A stretch of DNA of 8,517 nt, taken from contig QFNN01000119.1 in NCBI GenBank assembly GCA_003240855.1, forward strand, positions 1 through 8,517, in the 5' to 3' direction. This stretch comes from Sphingomonas sanxanigenens. GTDB taxonomy: Bacteria; Pseudomonadota; Alphaproteobacteria; Sphingomonadales; Sphingomonadaceae. The translations under genes were made by a program, and so were the position numbers. The notes under the pieces are model-generated. The model did not search any database. It saw nothing but the letters and a program-made list of their open reading frames with translations, and was not told the DNA's origin. Shown one piece after another: positions 1 through 5,566 of this stretch. Positions within the stretch are counted from its first letter, which is position 1; each line of letters starts with the position of its first letter.

Positions 1-96
1 GACACGCTATGACAGATGCCCGACCGCCTTCTTCTCCGCCATCGCACTCGCTGCTACCGTCATCTTCTGGCTCTGATCAGTGAGTCCTGACCCTAG
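1..96 (+). mobile_element. 3' end of an IS5-family-like insertion sequence (partial)
   Basis: The window opens in the last codons of a probable transposase (stop at 74-76), followed by a 20-base tail with TGAGTCCTGACCCTAG at 81-96. I read this tail as the terminal inverted repeat ending at a CTAG target. IS5-family elements typically duplicate a short TA, TNA or CTAG-like target, which fits. The left end and the other repeat are outside the window, so the exact boundary (around 93-96) is inferred. It abuts the stop codon of the minus-strand gene at 93. Confidence 0.6.
2..76 (+). CDS. IS5-family transposase, C-terminal fragment
   Basis: Only the last 24 codons are inside the window; the frame is open from base 2 to the TGA at 74-76. 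The residues begin TRYDRCPTAFFSAIALAA and finish in a short hydrophobic stretch ending FWL. A basic TRYD motif followed by F-SA-x-ALA and a terminal hydrophobic run is, from memory, the usual C-terminus of IS5-family DDE transposases in alphaproteobacteria. No catalytic residue is visible. The alternative is the C-terminal membrane helix of an unrelated protein, but the TRYD motif and the IS-like tail after the stop favour a transposase. Whether the full element is intact cannot be judged. Confidence 0.68.
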   Translation, partial: TRYDRCPTAFFSAIALAATVIFWL

Positions 97-404
97 GTCG
101 TAGCGACGATCCGCCCCCACGCCTCGCGAAACTCATCTCGGTCGTATGCTGGGGGATCAAGCCACCACGCGCCGCCGTTCCGGTCTTGCTTTGCGGATGC
201 CCTGATCTCGGCCAGCGTCATGACGTAGCAGATGGGTTCATCAGCATTCGCCCGAACTGTGATTATCCGCCAATCGGAACGCAGGTCGTCAATCCGCATC
301 CCAAGACCGACCGCCAGTCGCTTACTGAGCGCCTTTGATCGCATGCCGAGAAATATGTTTTCGGCGTCGTTGACCACGAAGTGCGATGTGGAGCTTCGGA
401 GCAT
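93..404 (-). CDS. Hypothetical protein, possibly the 3' part of a frameshifted gene
   Basis: I do not recognise this family. From the ATG at 404-402 it encodes 103 residues with a credible soluble composition: an early SHFVVNDAENIF stretch, a central DWRIITVRA strand, and a C-terminal half rich in W, D and E (GGAWWLDPP, DEFREAWGR). GAGG lies five bases upstream of this ATG, which is why I chose it. The frame is open further upstream to a TTG at 503, but that extension is Arg/Ser/Ala-rich and looks non-native. A more protein-like sequence, LIEASPEQARLF onward (507 to about 430), lies in another frame, and removing one C from the CCCCC run near 425-430 would join the two. GC content is lower than in the neighbours, suggesting foreign origin. 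The TAG stop (95-93) falls within CTAG at the IS junction, so the original C-terminus may be altered. No function can be assigned. Confidence 0.5.
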   Translation of the reverse strand: MLRSSTSHFVVNDAENIFLGMRSKALSKRLAVGLGMRIDDLRSDWRIITVRANADEPICYVMTLAEIRASAKQDRNGGAWWLDPPAYDRDEFREAWGRIVATT

Positions 405-562
405 CCATGCCTCGATTGCGGCGGGGGAGGCCGTTGATTTGAGAACGCAATTCGGACTGTTGGCTGCTGCGGAATAGGCGGGCTTGCTCCGGCGACGCCT
501 CAATCAACCCATAGGCGTTCGCCGTTCGGGTTCAGCACGGCGCGCGCCATGGGCGGTCTCCA

Positions 563-1936
563 TCAGGTCGGTCGCCGGCCTTCCATGTGCCCTGCGGCGG
601 CTGGATATTCGACCTGCACGACGAAGCCGCTCACCGCGCCGTTGGCGAACTGGACTTTGCCTCCGTCGCGTTCCGCCAGCGCCTTGACGATGGCGAGGCC
701 CAATCCCGCACCGCCCGTCGTCCGGTCGCGCGAAGGGTCGACGCGCCCGAACGGTTCGCCCAGCCGGGCCAGCGCGGCGGCGGGGACGCCCGGGCCGTCG
801 TCGCTGATCCTGACGACGACGCTTTTTCCGTCGGCTCCCCCTTCGGCCGCAAGGCGCACATGTTCGCCATGGCGCAGGCCATTGTCGATGAGATTGTCGA
901 CGATCCGGCGGAACGCAATCGGCACGGCGCTGATCCGCAACCCGGGCGGGACGGGCTCCAGCGCCACGGCGGCGCCGGTTTCGGCGCGGATCGCCGCAAC
1001 GGCGTCCAGCGCCTTTGCGACGTCGATCAGGGCGGGTTTGGGCGGATCGGCGGCCTCGCGGCTGGCGAACAGCAGGGTGTCGTCGAGCAGGGCGGACATT
1101 TCATCCAGGTCGCGCGTGGCACGTGCGCGCTGATCGGGATCGTCGATGAACTCGGCGCGCAGGCGAAGCCGGGTGAGATAGGTGCGCATGTCGTGCGCGA
1201 TCCCGGCGAGCATCCGCGTCCGCTCGGCCATCAGCGTTCCGATCCGCGCCTTCATGTCGTTGAAGGCGGCCGACAGGTCGCGCAGTTCGCGGGAGCCCCG
1301 GAGAGGCAGATCAGGCGTCTGCAGATTGGTCGCGAAGCTGCGCACGCCGCGCGAAAGCCTGACGAGGGGGCGTGTCGTCTGGCGCACGGCGAAGGCCAGA
1401 ATCGCCAAAAGCAGCAGGCCGCTCGTCGCTCCCAGAAAGGCGCGCTGGCGCAGATAGGTGCGAACCACGCTGGAAGGGCGGCTGTCGATCAGCAGGCGGC
1501 TGCCGTCTGCGAGCGAGACCGTGAGCGTGATCGGCGCGAAGAAGCGGCCGGGCCATGGGCGCGCGCCGACGAAGCGGCCGAGCAGCGGACGCCGGCCGCT
1601 CAGCCCGATCGTCCGGCCCGGCATCGCTGCGACGTAGCGGGCGCGCAGATCGGCCAGATCGTCGCTGTCCGGGCGCATCTGCGGATCGCGCGTCAGGCGC
1701 AGCGTGTAGAGCGATCCGTTCATGGTATCGAGCAGCATCGCGCGCCGCGCCGCCGGTTCATGCTCCAGCGTTTCGGCCATGATCCGGGCCTGAGCAGGGA
1801 GGGGGAGATTATAGGGCCGATTCTCGTCGCCCCGCGAAGGCAGCGAAAGCAGCCCCCAGACCAGCGCCTGGAATATCACGAATCCGCAAAGCAATATGGC
1901 GCTGATGCGCAGCGACAGGTTGGAACCGAGCGTCAC
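563..1936 (-). CDS. EnvZ-like membrane sensor histidine kinase
   Basis: A 457-residue inner-membrane kinase that should autophosphorylate on His and pass phosphate to the overlapping regulator gene. TM1 is about residues 10-32, a periplasmic sensor region about 33-165, TM2 about 166-184, and a HAMP linker about 185-238 (TTRPL and ELRDLSAAFNDM). The H-box is AHDMRTYLTRLRLR with H248 as phospho-acceptor. The ATPase domain shows an N-box (DNLIDNGLRHG, N348 and N352), G1 (DDGPGVP, 379-385), an F-box (GEPFGRVD, 393-400) and G2 (GGAGLGLAIV, 408-417). The usual Pro four residues after the catalytic HD is Tyr here (HDMRTY instead of HDLRTP). It starts at GTG 1936, sharing GTGA with the regulator's stop, so translation is coupled. 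The periplasmic domain is short and I do not recognise it, so the stimulus is unknown. Confidence 0.96.
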   Translation of the reverse strand: MTLGSNLSLRISAILLCGFVIFQALVWGLLSLPSRGDENRPYNLPLPAQARIMAETLEHEPAARRAMLLDTMNGSLYTLRLTRDPQMRPDSDDLADLRARYVAAMPGRTIGLSGRRPLLGRFVGARPWPGRFFAPITLTVSLADGSRLLIDSRPSSVVRTYLRQRAFLGATSGLLLLAILAFAVRQTTRPLVRLSRGVRSFATNLQTPDLPLRGSRELRDLSAAFNDMKARIGTLMAERTRMLAGIAHDMRTYLTRLRLRAEFIDDPDQRARATRDLDEMSALLDDTLLFASREAADPPKPALIDVAKALDAVAAIRAETGAAVALEPVPPGLRISAVPIAFRRIVDNLIDNGLRHGEHVRLAAEGGADGKSVVVRISDDGPGVPAAALARLGEPFGRVDPSRDRTTGGAGLGLAIVKALAERDGGKVQFANGAVSGFVVQVEYPAAAGHMEGRRPT

Positions 1937-2655
1937 GACCCGATCCGTTCGGCCGCTACGGTCAGCAGATAGCCGCCGCCGCGCACTGTCTTGATCAACG
2001 CCTCGCCGCCGGGCTGGGCGGCAAGCTTGCGCCGCAGCCGCCCGAGCTGGACGTCGATCGCGCGATCGAATGGCCCGGCGCTGCGCCCACGCGTCCAGTC
2101 CAGCAACTGGTCGCGGTTGAGGATGCGCTGGGGATGCGTGACGAAAGCCAGGAGCAGGTCGAACTCGCCCCCCGTAAGATCAACGGCCTCTCCGTTCGGC
2201 GCAGCCAGAGCGCGCGCGCCGATGTCCAGCAGCCAGCCGGCGAAGCTGTGGCGTTCGGATATGTTGCGCGCGGCCACGCGATCGGCGTCGCGCGTGCGGC
2301 GCAGGATAGCGCGCACGCGTGCGATCAGTTCGCGCGGGTTGAACGGTTTGGGCAGATAATCGTCCGCGCCGATTTCCAGCCCGACGATGCGATCGACGTC
2401 ATCGCCCTTGGCGGTGACCATCAGCACGGGAAGATCGCCGCGCGCACGGATGCGCCGGCACAGCGACAGCCCGTCCTCGCCCGGCAGCATCAGATCGAGA
2501 ATGGCGAGATCGACGCGCTGGCGTTCGATCAGCCGGTCAAACTCGGCGGCGTTGCGGCAGCCTGCCGTCTCGAACCCTTCGCGTGCGAGGAGTGCCGTGA
2601 CGAGCGCCCTGATCTCATTGTCATCCTCGACGACGGCGATGAAGCTCGTTTCCAT
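1933..2655 (-). CDS. OmpR-family response regulator
   Basis: A 240-residue DNA-binding regulator. The receiver domain (about 1-120) has the acidic pair D11/D12, phospho-acceptor D54 in ILDLMLPGEDGL, T81 in MVTAKG, and K103 in GADDYLPKPFNPREL. These stretches are strikingly close to E. coli OmpR as I remember it, closer than to PhoB or CpxR. The C-terminal winged helix (about 135-235) includes LTGGEFDLL, the recognition-helix region DRAIDVQLGRLRRKL, and KTVRGGGYLL in the wing. I chose ATG 2655 because it places the receiver's first strand at the usual distance; a TTG at 2673 would add six residues (MRHKRV). Neither start has a clear Shine-Dalgarno. It is first in the operon with the EnvZ-like kinase. 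Probable targets are itself and the divergent gene at 2821, through the three half-sites at 2708-2737. Confidence 0.97.
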   Translation of the reverse strand: METSFIAVVEDDNEIRALVTALLAREGFETAGCRNAAEFDRLIERQRVDLAILDLMLPGEDGLSLCRRIRARGDLPVLMVTAKGDDVDRIVGLEIGADDYLPKPFNPRELIARVRAILRRTRDADRVAARNISERHSFAGWLLDIGARALAAPNGEAVDLTGGEFDLLLAFVTHPQRILNRDQLLDWTRGRSAGPFDRAIDVQLGRLRRKLAAQPGGEALIKTVRGGGYLLTVAAERIGS

Positions 2656-2707
2656 GACGCGCTTGTGCCGCAATGCGCGGCGGCGCGGAATATCGCGACG
2701 GCGCAGC

Positions 2708-2737
2708 GTTACACTTCGTTACGCGATGTCACCTTGC
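2708..2737. promoter_or_regulatory. Candidate OmpR-type operator: three 10-bp direct repeats
   Basis: GTTAC at 2708-2712, GTTAC at 2718-2722 and GTCAC at 2728-2732 begin at exactly 10-bp intervals (units GTTACACTTC, GTTACGCGAT, GTCACCTTGC). OmpR-family regulators bind head-to-tail to tandem half-sites with 10-11 bp periodicity, often GTnnC-like. The array lies between an OmpR-type gene (start 2655) and a divergent gene (start 2821). Autoregulation, activation of the 2821 cluster, or both are plausible. The assignment rests on spacing and context, not on a known motif for this regulator. Confidence 0.6.
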
Positions 2738-2762
2738 TGCCGCACTGGGCTTACGCCGCGGC

Positions 2763-2768
2763 TTTATA
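2763..2768 (+). promoter_or_regulatory. Possible -10 element for the 2821 gene cluster
   Basis: TTTATA stands out as an AT-rich hexamer in a GC-rich gap. No good -35 lies 16-18 bp upstream; the nearest, TTGCTG at 2734-2739, is 23 bp away. A missing -35 is typical of activator-dependent promoters. The half-site array would then lie roughly 40-70 bp upstream of transcription start, a normal activating position for OmpR-family proteins. Confidence 0.35.
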
Positions 2769-2820
2769 GGAAAGATCAGCGGCAACGCACCGTCGCCTGA
2801 ACCGACCATGAGGAATAATC

Positions 2821-3234
2821 ATGCACAAGACCTTCGTCGCATTCGCCGCCGTTGCGGCCACGTTCGTCACGACTCTGGCGGTCGCCGCGCCGGCCGAGGC
2901 CCGTTCGCGCGCCGTCAGCGTGCAGGGCTCCGGCGGGCGCGGCTATACCAGCGCACGCTCGATCAACCGTCAGCAGGGCGGCGCTTCCGCTTCGCGCAGC
3001 TTCCAGACCAATGGCGGCCAGGGCGTCAGTTCGACGCGCTCGGCCAATTGGGGCAATGGCAGCTATTCGGGCGGTGCGACGCACACCACCAACAACGGCA
3101 CGACCTTCGGCCGATCGACGACCGCGACCAACAACGGCGATGGCTCTGGCAGCTTCTCGACCACGCGGACCGGCGCTGACGGCCAGTCGCATACTGTTTC
3201 GGGCACCGTTTCCACTGACCGCACGCCGCATTGA
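2821..3234 (+). CDS. Small secreted Gly/Ser/Thr/Asn-rich repeat protein
   Basis: A 137-residue protein. Residues 1-27 are a Sec signal peptide: a short basic start (MHK), a hydrophobic Ala/Val/Phe core, and a likely cut after AEA. The mature part has no Cys and no Lys but many Arg, and is made of G, S, T, N and R. About seven imperfect units of 12-15 residues begin with G or GG and carry S-x-R-S or T-T-R-T in the middle, for example GGASASRSFQTN, GTTFGRSTTATNN and GSGSFSTTRTGAD. Such alternating polar repeats suggest a beta-solenoid or an extended surface chain, which is inference. GAGG seven to eight bases before ATG 2821 fixes the start. It is divergent from the response regulator and follows its candidate operator. 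I know of no named family; hypothetical secreted proteins of this style occur in sphingomonads. Confidence 0.85.
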   Translation: MHKTFVAFAAVAATFVTTLAVAAPAEARSRAVSVQGSGGRGYTSARSINRQQGGASASRSFQTNGGQGVSSTRSANWGNGSYSGGATHTTNNGTTFGRSTTATNNGDGSGSFSTTRTGADGQSHTVSGTVSTDRTPH

Positions 3235-3251
3235 GCGGAAACGGCGCCCGT

Positions 3252-3283
3252 GGCCGGTCGCTGTTCCTCCAGGGCGACCGGCC
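3252..3283 (+). terminator. Strong intergenic hairpin, terminator- or attenuator-like
   Basis: GGCCGGTCGC (3252-3261) pairs perfectly with GCGACCGGCC (3274-3283) around a 12-base loop. It sits in the 71-bp gap between the secreted repeat protein and the EF-hand gene. No T-run follows (GCCCCCC instead), so it is not a classical intrinsic terminator. It could reduce read-through into the downstream genes or protect the 3' end of the first message, giving unequal expression within the operon. Confidence 0.5.
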
Positions 3284-3305
3284 GCCCCCCATCAAGGATG
3301 ACCCG

Positions 3306-3746
3306 ATGAAGCCTGCCCATTTTATCCTGCCCCTTGCGGCGCTTTGCGCGTTTTCGCCGGCCATGGCGCAGCGCTTTGGCGGCGGCGACGGTACGCAGAT
3401 CTTTGAAAGCGCTGACGCCAACCATGACGGCGTCGTGACGCGCGCGGAGTTTCTCGCCGCGCGAAATGCGCGGTTCGACAGGATGGACCGCAATGGCGAC
3501 GGCGTGATCGACAGATCCGATTTTGCGCGCCTCGCCAGCTTTCGCCCGCAGGCGATGGGCCGGATCGACGCGCTGATCGCCCAGGCCGATGCGAATCATG
3601 ACGGCAAGGTAACGCGCGCGGAGCTTGCGGCCGCGCCCGCCCAGGCCTTCGACCTCGCCGACGCCAACCATGACGGCAAGGTGGATCGCGACGAACTCGC
3701 GGCGGCGCGCGCCACCGTGTCCGCAATGCGCGGCAACGGGCGCTGA
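3306..3746 (+). CDS. Secreted four-EF-hand calcium-binding protein
   Basis: A 146-residue protein with a signal peptide (cleavage likely after AMA, residues 19-21). The mature chain holds four canonical 12-residue EF loops: DANHDGVVTRAE (37-48), DRNGDGVIDRSD (61-72), DANHDGKVTRAE (95-106) and DANHDGKVDRDE (119-130). Loops 1, 3 and 4 have the standard Glu at position 12. Loop 2 has Asp (D72), which usually weakens calcium binding or favours magnesium. The loops form two pairs, 1+2 and 3+4, as in calmodulin-like proteins. The start is ATG 3306, with AAGGA about eight bases upstream; the open frame further upstream (from 3231) lacks a signal-like start. It ends two bases before the hydroxylase start. 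Likely role: periplasmic or surface Ca2+ binding or buffering; the partner is unknown. Confidence 0.95.
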   Translation: MKPAHFILPLAALCAFSPAMAQRFGGGDGTQIFESADANHDGVVTRAEFLAARNARFDRMDRNGDGVIDRSDFARLASFRPQAMGRIDALIAQADANHDGKVTRAELAAAPAQAFDLADANHDGKVDRDELAAARATVSAMRGNGR

Positions 3747-3748
3747 CG

Positions 3749-4579
3749 ATGCTGCTCACGCGTTCGCCGATCTGGCTGGGCGTGATGGCGATGCTGATCG
3801 TCGCCGAGCTCTGCTGGCGCGTCGCGAGCCGGCGAGGCTATGACGGTCGAACCGCGCTGACCACTTTCGGCATCGTCATCGGCGGCGTCCCCTTCGCGCT
3901 GCTCAACGCCGCCGTCGTCGGGACGATCTTCGCCTGGGCGGCGCGCATTGCGCCCGTTCACTGGCCGATCGGCGACTGGCGAAGCTGGGCCGCAGGCTTT
4001 TTTGCACTCGAACTGGCCTACTACTGGTTCCACCGCGCCAGCCACCGTATCCGCTGGATGTGGGCGACGCATTCGGTGCATCATTCGGCGACCCAGATGA
4101 CGTTGCTGTCATCGCTGCGGCTGGGCTGGACCAACCTGTTCTCGGCGGGGTGGATTTTCTATACGCCGCTGATGCTCGCCGGCTTCGATCCGCGCATGGT
4201 AGTGGCGCTGCTGGCGATCAACCTGCGCTACCAGTTCTTTCTGCATACCGAGGCGGTCGGGCGGCTGGGGCCGCTGGAATGGCTGTTCAACACGCCGGCG
4301 CATCACCGGCTGCATCATGCCTCCAACCAACCCTATCTCGACCGCAATTATGGCGGCGTGCTGATCCTTTTCGACCGGCTGTTCGGCACGCTGGGCGCCG
4401 AGCGCGCCGACGAACCGATCCGCTACGGCCTCGCCAATCGGGCGCCGACCGCCAACCCGGTCCGCATCGCGTTTCGCGAATGGGCGGCGATGGCGCGGGA
4501 CGTCGCGCATGCGCCCGACTGGCGGGCTGCATGGCGCGCGCTGTTCGCCGCGCCGGGCGATCTGGAGAAAGCGCAGTGA
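3749..4579 (+). CDS. Fatty acid hydroxylase / sterol desaturase family membrane protein
   Basis: A 276-residue integral membrane enzyme of the di-iron hydroxylase superfamily. The histidine clusters that bind iron are HRASH (95-99), HSVHH (108-112), HTE (166-168) and HHRLHH (185-190); spacing and order match the family. Hydrophobic segments lie at about 8-22, 40-62, 80-94 and 130-160. After the last His cluster comes the familiar NYGGVLILFDRLFGTL segment. Family members use O2 to hydroxylate or desaturate lipids such as fatty acids, sterols, carotenoids or alkylglycerol ethers; the substrate here cannot be told from sequence. Bacterial members often act on membrane lipids. ATG 3749 follows the EF-hand stop by two bases with only a weak ribosome site, so translation is probably coupled. 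Its stop overlaps the GTG of the next gene. Confidence 0.95.
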   Translation: MLLTRSPIWLGVMAMLIVAELCWRVASRRGYDGRTALTTFGIVIGGVPFALLNAAVVGTIFAWAARIAPVHWPIGDWRSWAAGFFALELAYYWFHRASHRIRWMWATHSVHHSATQMTLLSSLRLGWTNLFSAGWIFYTPLMLAGFDPRMVVALLAINLRYQFFLHTEAVGRLGPLEWLFNTPAHHRLHHASNQPYLDRNYGGVLILFDRLFGTLGAERADEPIRYGLANRAPTANPVRIAFREWAAMARDVAHAPDWRAAWRALFAAPGDLEKAQ

Positions 4580-5496
4580 GCAGAGCCGCGATTCCGGCGC
4601 TTTTCCTCCTCCTTGCGTCCGCGCCGGCCTTTGCAGGGCCGATATGCGAGGCGAGCTGGATTGATGCGTCGCGCGACAATCGCGCCATCCCGGTGCGTAT
4701 CCGCATGCCGGATGGCGCAGGGAAAGCGCCGGTGGTTCTCTTCAGCCACGGCCTTGGCGGATCGCTCGATTCGGGAACCCGGTGGGCGGAGGCCTGGTCG
4801 CGGGCCGGGATTGCGGTCATCAACATCCAGCATCCGGGCAGCGATCGCTCGATCATCGGCAGCGGCGGGTTCCTGGCGGCAATGTCGCCCGCGCAACTCG
4901 CCGCCCGCGTCGGCGATGTGCATTTCGTGATCGACCAACTGTCCCGGCGCAAGCGCGAGGGCGCCTGCGATCTGACGCGGTTCGATCTGACGCGCATCGG
5001 CATGTCGGGCCATAGTTTCGGCGCGCATACCACGCTTGCGATTGCCGGCCAGCGCTATGCCGGGGATTTCGGCAAGGGCTTTGCCGATCCGCGCGTGAAG
5101 GCGGCGATTGCGTTCAGCCCGGCGCCGCCGATGCGGGGATCGGATGGCGACGCATTCGGCGCGATTGCGATTCCCGTGATGAGCGTTACGGGAACGGCCG
5201 ATACCACGCCCGTCCTGCCGCAGATCAGCGCAGCGGACCGCCAGCGCCCCTTCCGCGCCATGCCGGCGGGCGGCAAATATCTGCTCGTCCTCTCGGGCGC
5301 GACGCATATGGATTATAACGGGCAGGATAATGTGCGTTGGCGCGCCGCGAGGAGCGATCCGCGCATCGCGGAGCTTACCATCGCCGCGACCACCGATTTC
5401 TGGCGCTGGACCTTGCTCGGCGACGCCAGGGCCAGGCGCGATCTCGACAGCCTGAAGGCTCGATTGGGGCCGGAGGATCTGTTCGCGGCGCGCTGA
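4576..5496 (+). CDS. Exported alpha/beta hydrolase (dienelactone hydrolase / PAF-acetylhydrolase-like)
   Basis: A 306-residue serine hydrolase with a signal peptide (1-20, cleavage after AFA). The fold shows the oxyanion-side FSHGLGG (56-62), the nucleophile elbow GHSFG with S147, a probable acid D209 in VTGTADTTP, and H244 in SGATHMDY, giving a complete Ser-Asp-His triad. Short exported enzymes with this HGLGG...GHSFGAHT pattern resemble predicted dienelactone hydrolases and bacterial PAF-acetylhydrolase-like proteins, which cleave short esters or phospholipid acyl groups; the real substrate is unknown. It starts at GTG 4576, overlapping the hydroxylase stop (GTGA), with GGAG about nine bases upstream. 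Co-translation with a lipid hydroxylase hints at a lipid or ester substrate, but this is inference. Confidence 0.92.
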   Translation: MSRAAIPALFLLLASAPAFAGPICEASWIDASRDNRAIPVRIRMPDGAGKAPVVLFSHGLGGSLDSGTRWAEAWSRAGIAVINIQHPGSDRSIIGSGGFLAAMSPAQLAARVGDVHFVIDQLSRRKREGACDLTRFDLTRIGMSGHSFGAHTTLAIAGQRYAGDFGKGFADPRVKAAIAFSPAPPMRGSDGDAFGAIAIPVMSVTGTADTTPVLPQISAADRQRPFRAMPAGGKYLLVLSGATHMDYNGQDNVRWRAARSDPRIAELTIAATTDFWRWTLLGDARARRDLDSLKARLGPEDLFAAR

Positions 5497-5498
5497 AC

Positions 5499-5538
5499 CC
5501 GGTTCGCGGCCGCAGCCATGCGCCGATAACCGGATTTT
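5499..5538 (+). terminator. Candidate intrinsic terminator of the 2821-5496 cluster
   Basis: CCGGTT (5499-5504) pairs with AACCGG (5528-5533). An inner CGGC/GCCG stem (5507-5510 with 5522-5525) is separated from it by a 2x2 internal loop. ATTTT follows at once (5534-5538). It lies just after the hydrolase stop (5494-5496), before the convergent rsmI stop at 5567. The T-run is short, so strength is uncertain. Confidence 0.5.
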
Positions 5539-5566
5539 ACCGCCGCCTGTCGCCTGACCGCGCCGG

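Noticed and set aside
539..548. Palindrome GGCGCGCGCC downstream of the kinase
   Set aside because: It is a simple GC alternation with no loop or T-run, and is expected by chance at this composition.
500..550. Small minus-strand ORF of 16 codons (MARAVLNPNGERLWVD) after the kinase
   Set aside because: It is very short with no ribosome site. It could be a remnant of the broken neighbouring gene, but there is no support for a separate gene.
587..1972. 461-codon plus-strand open frame
   Set aside because: It is antisense to the histidine kinase, whose motifs are complete. Long antisense frames are expected at this GC content, and the translation has no domain logic.
4060..4575. Upstream extension of the hydrolase frame to an ATG at 4060
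   Set aside because: It overlaps the hydroxylase in another frame and is low-complexity. A signal peptide and ribosome site begin at GTG 4576.
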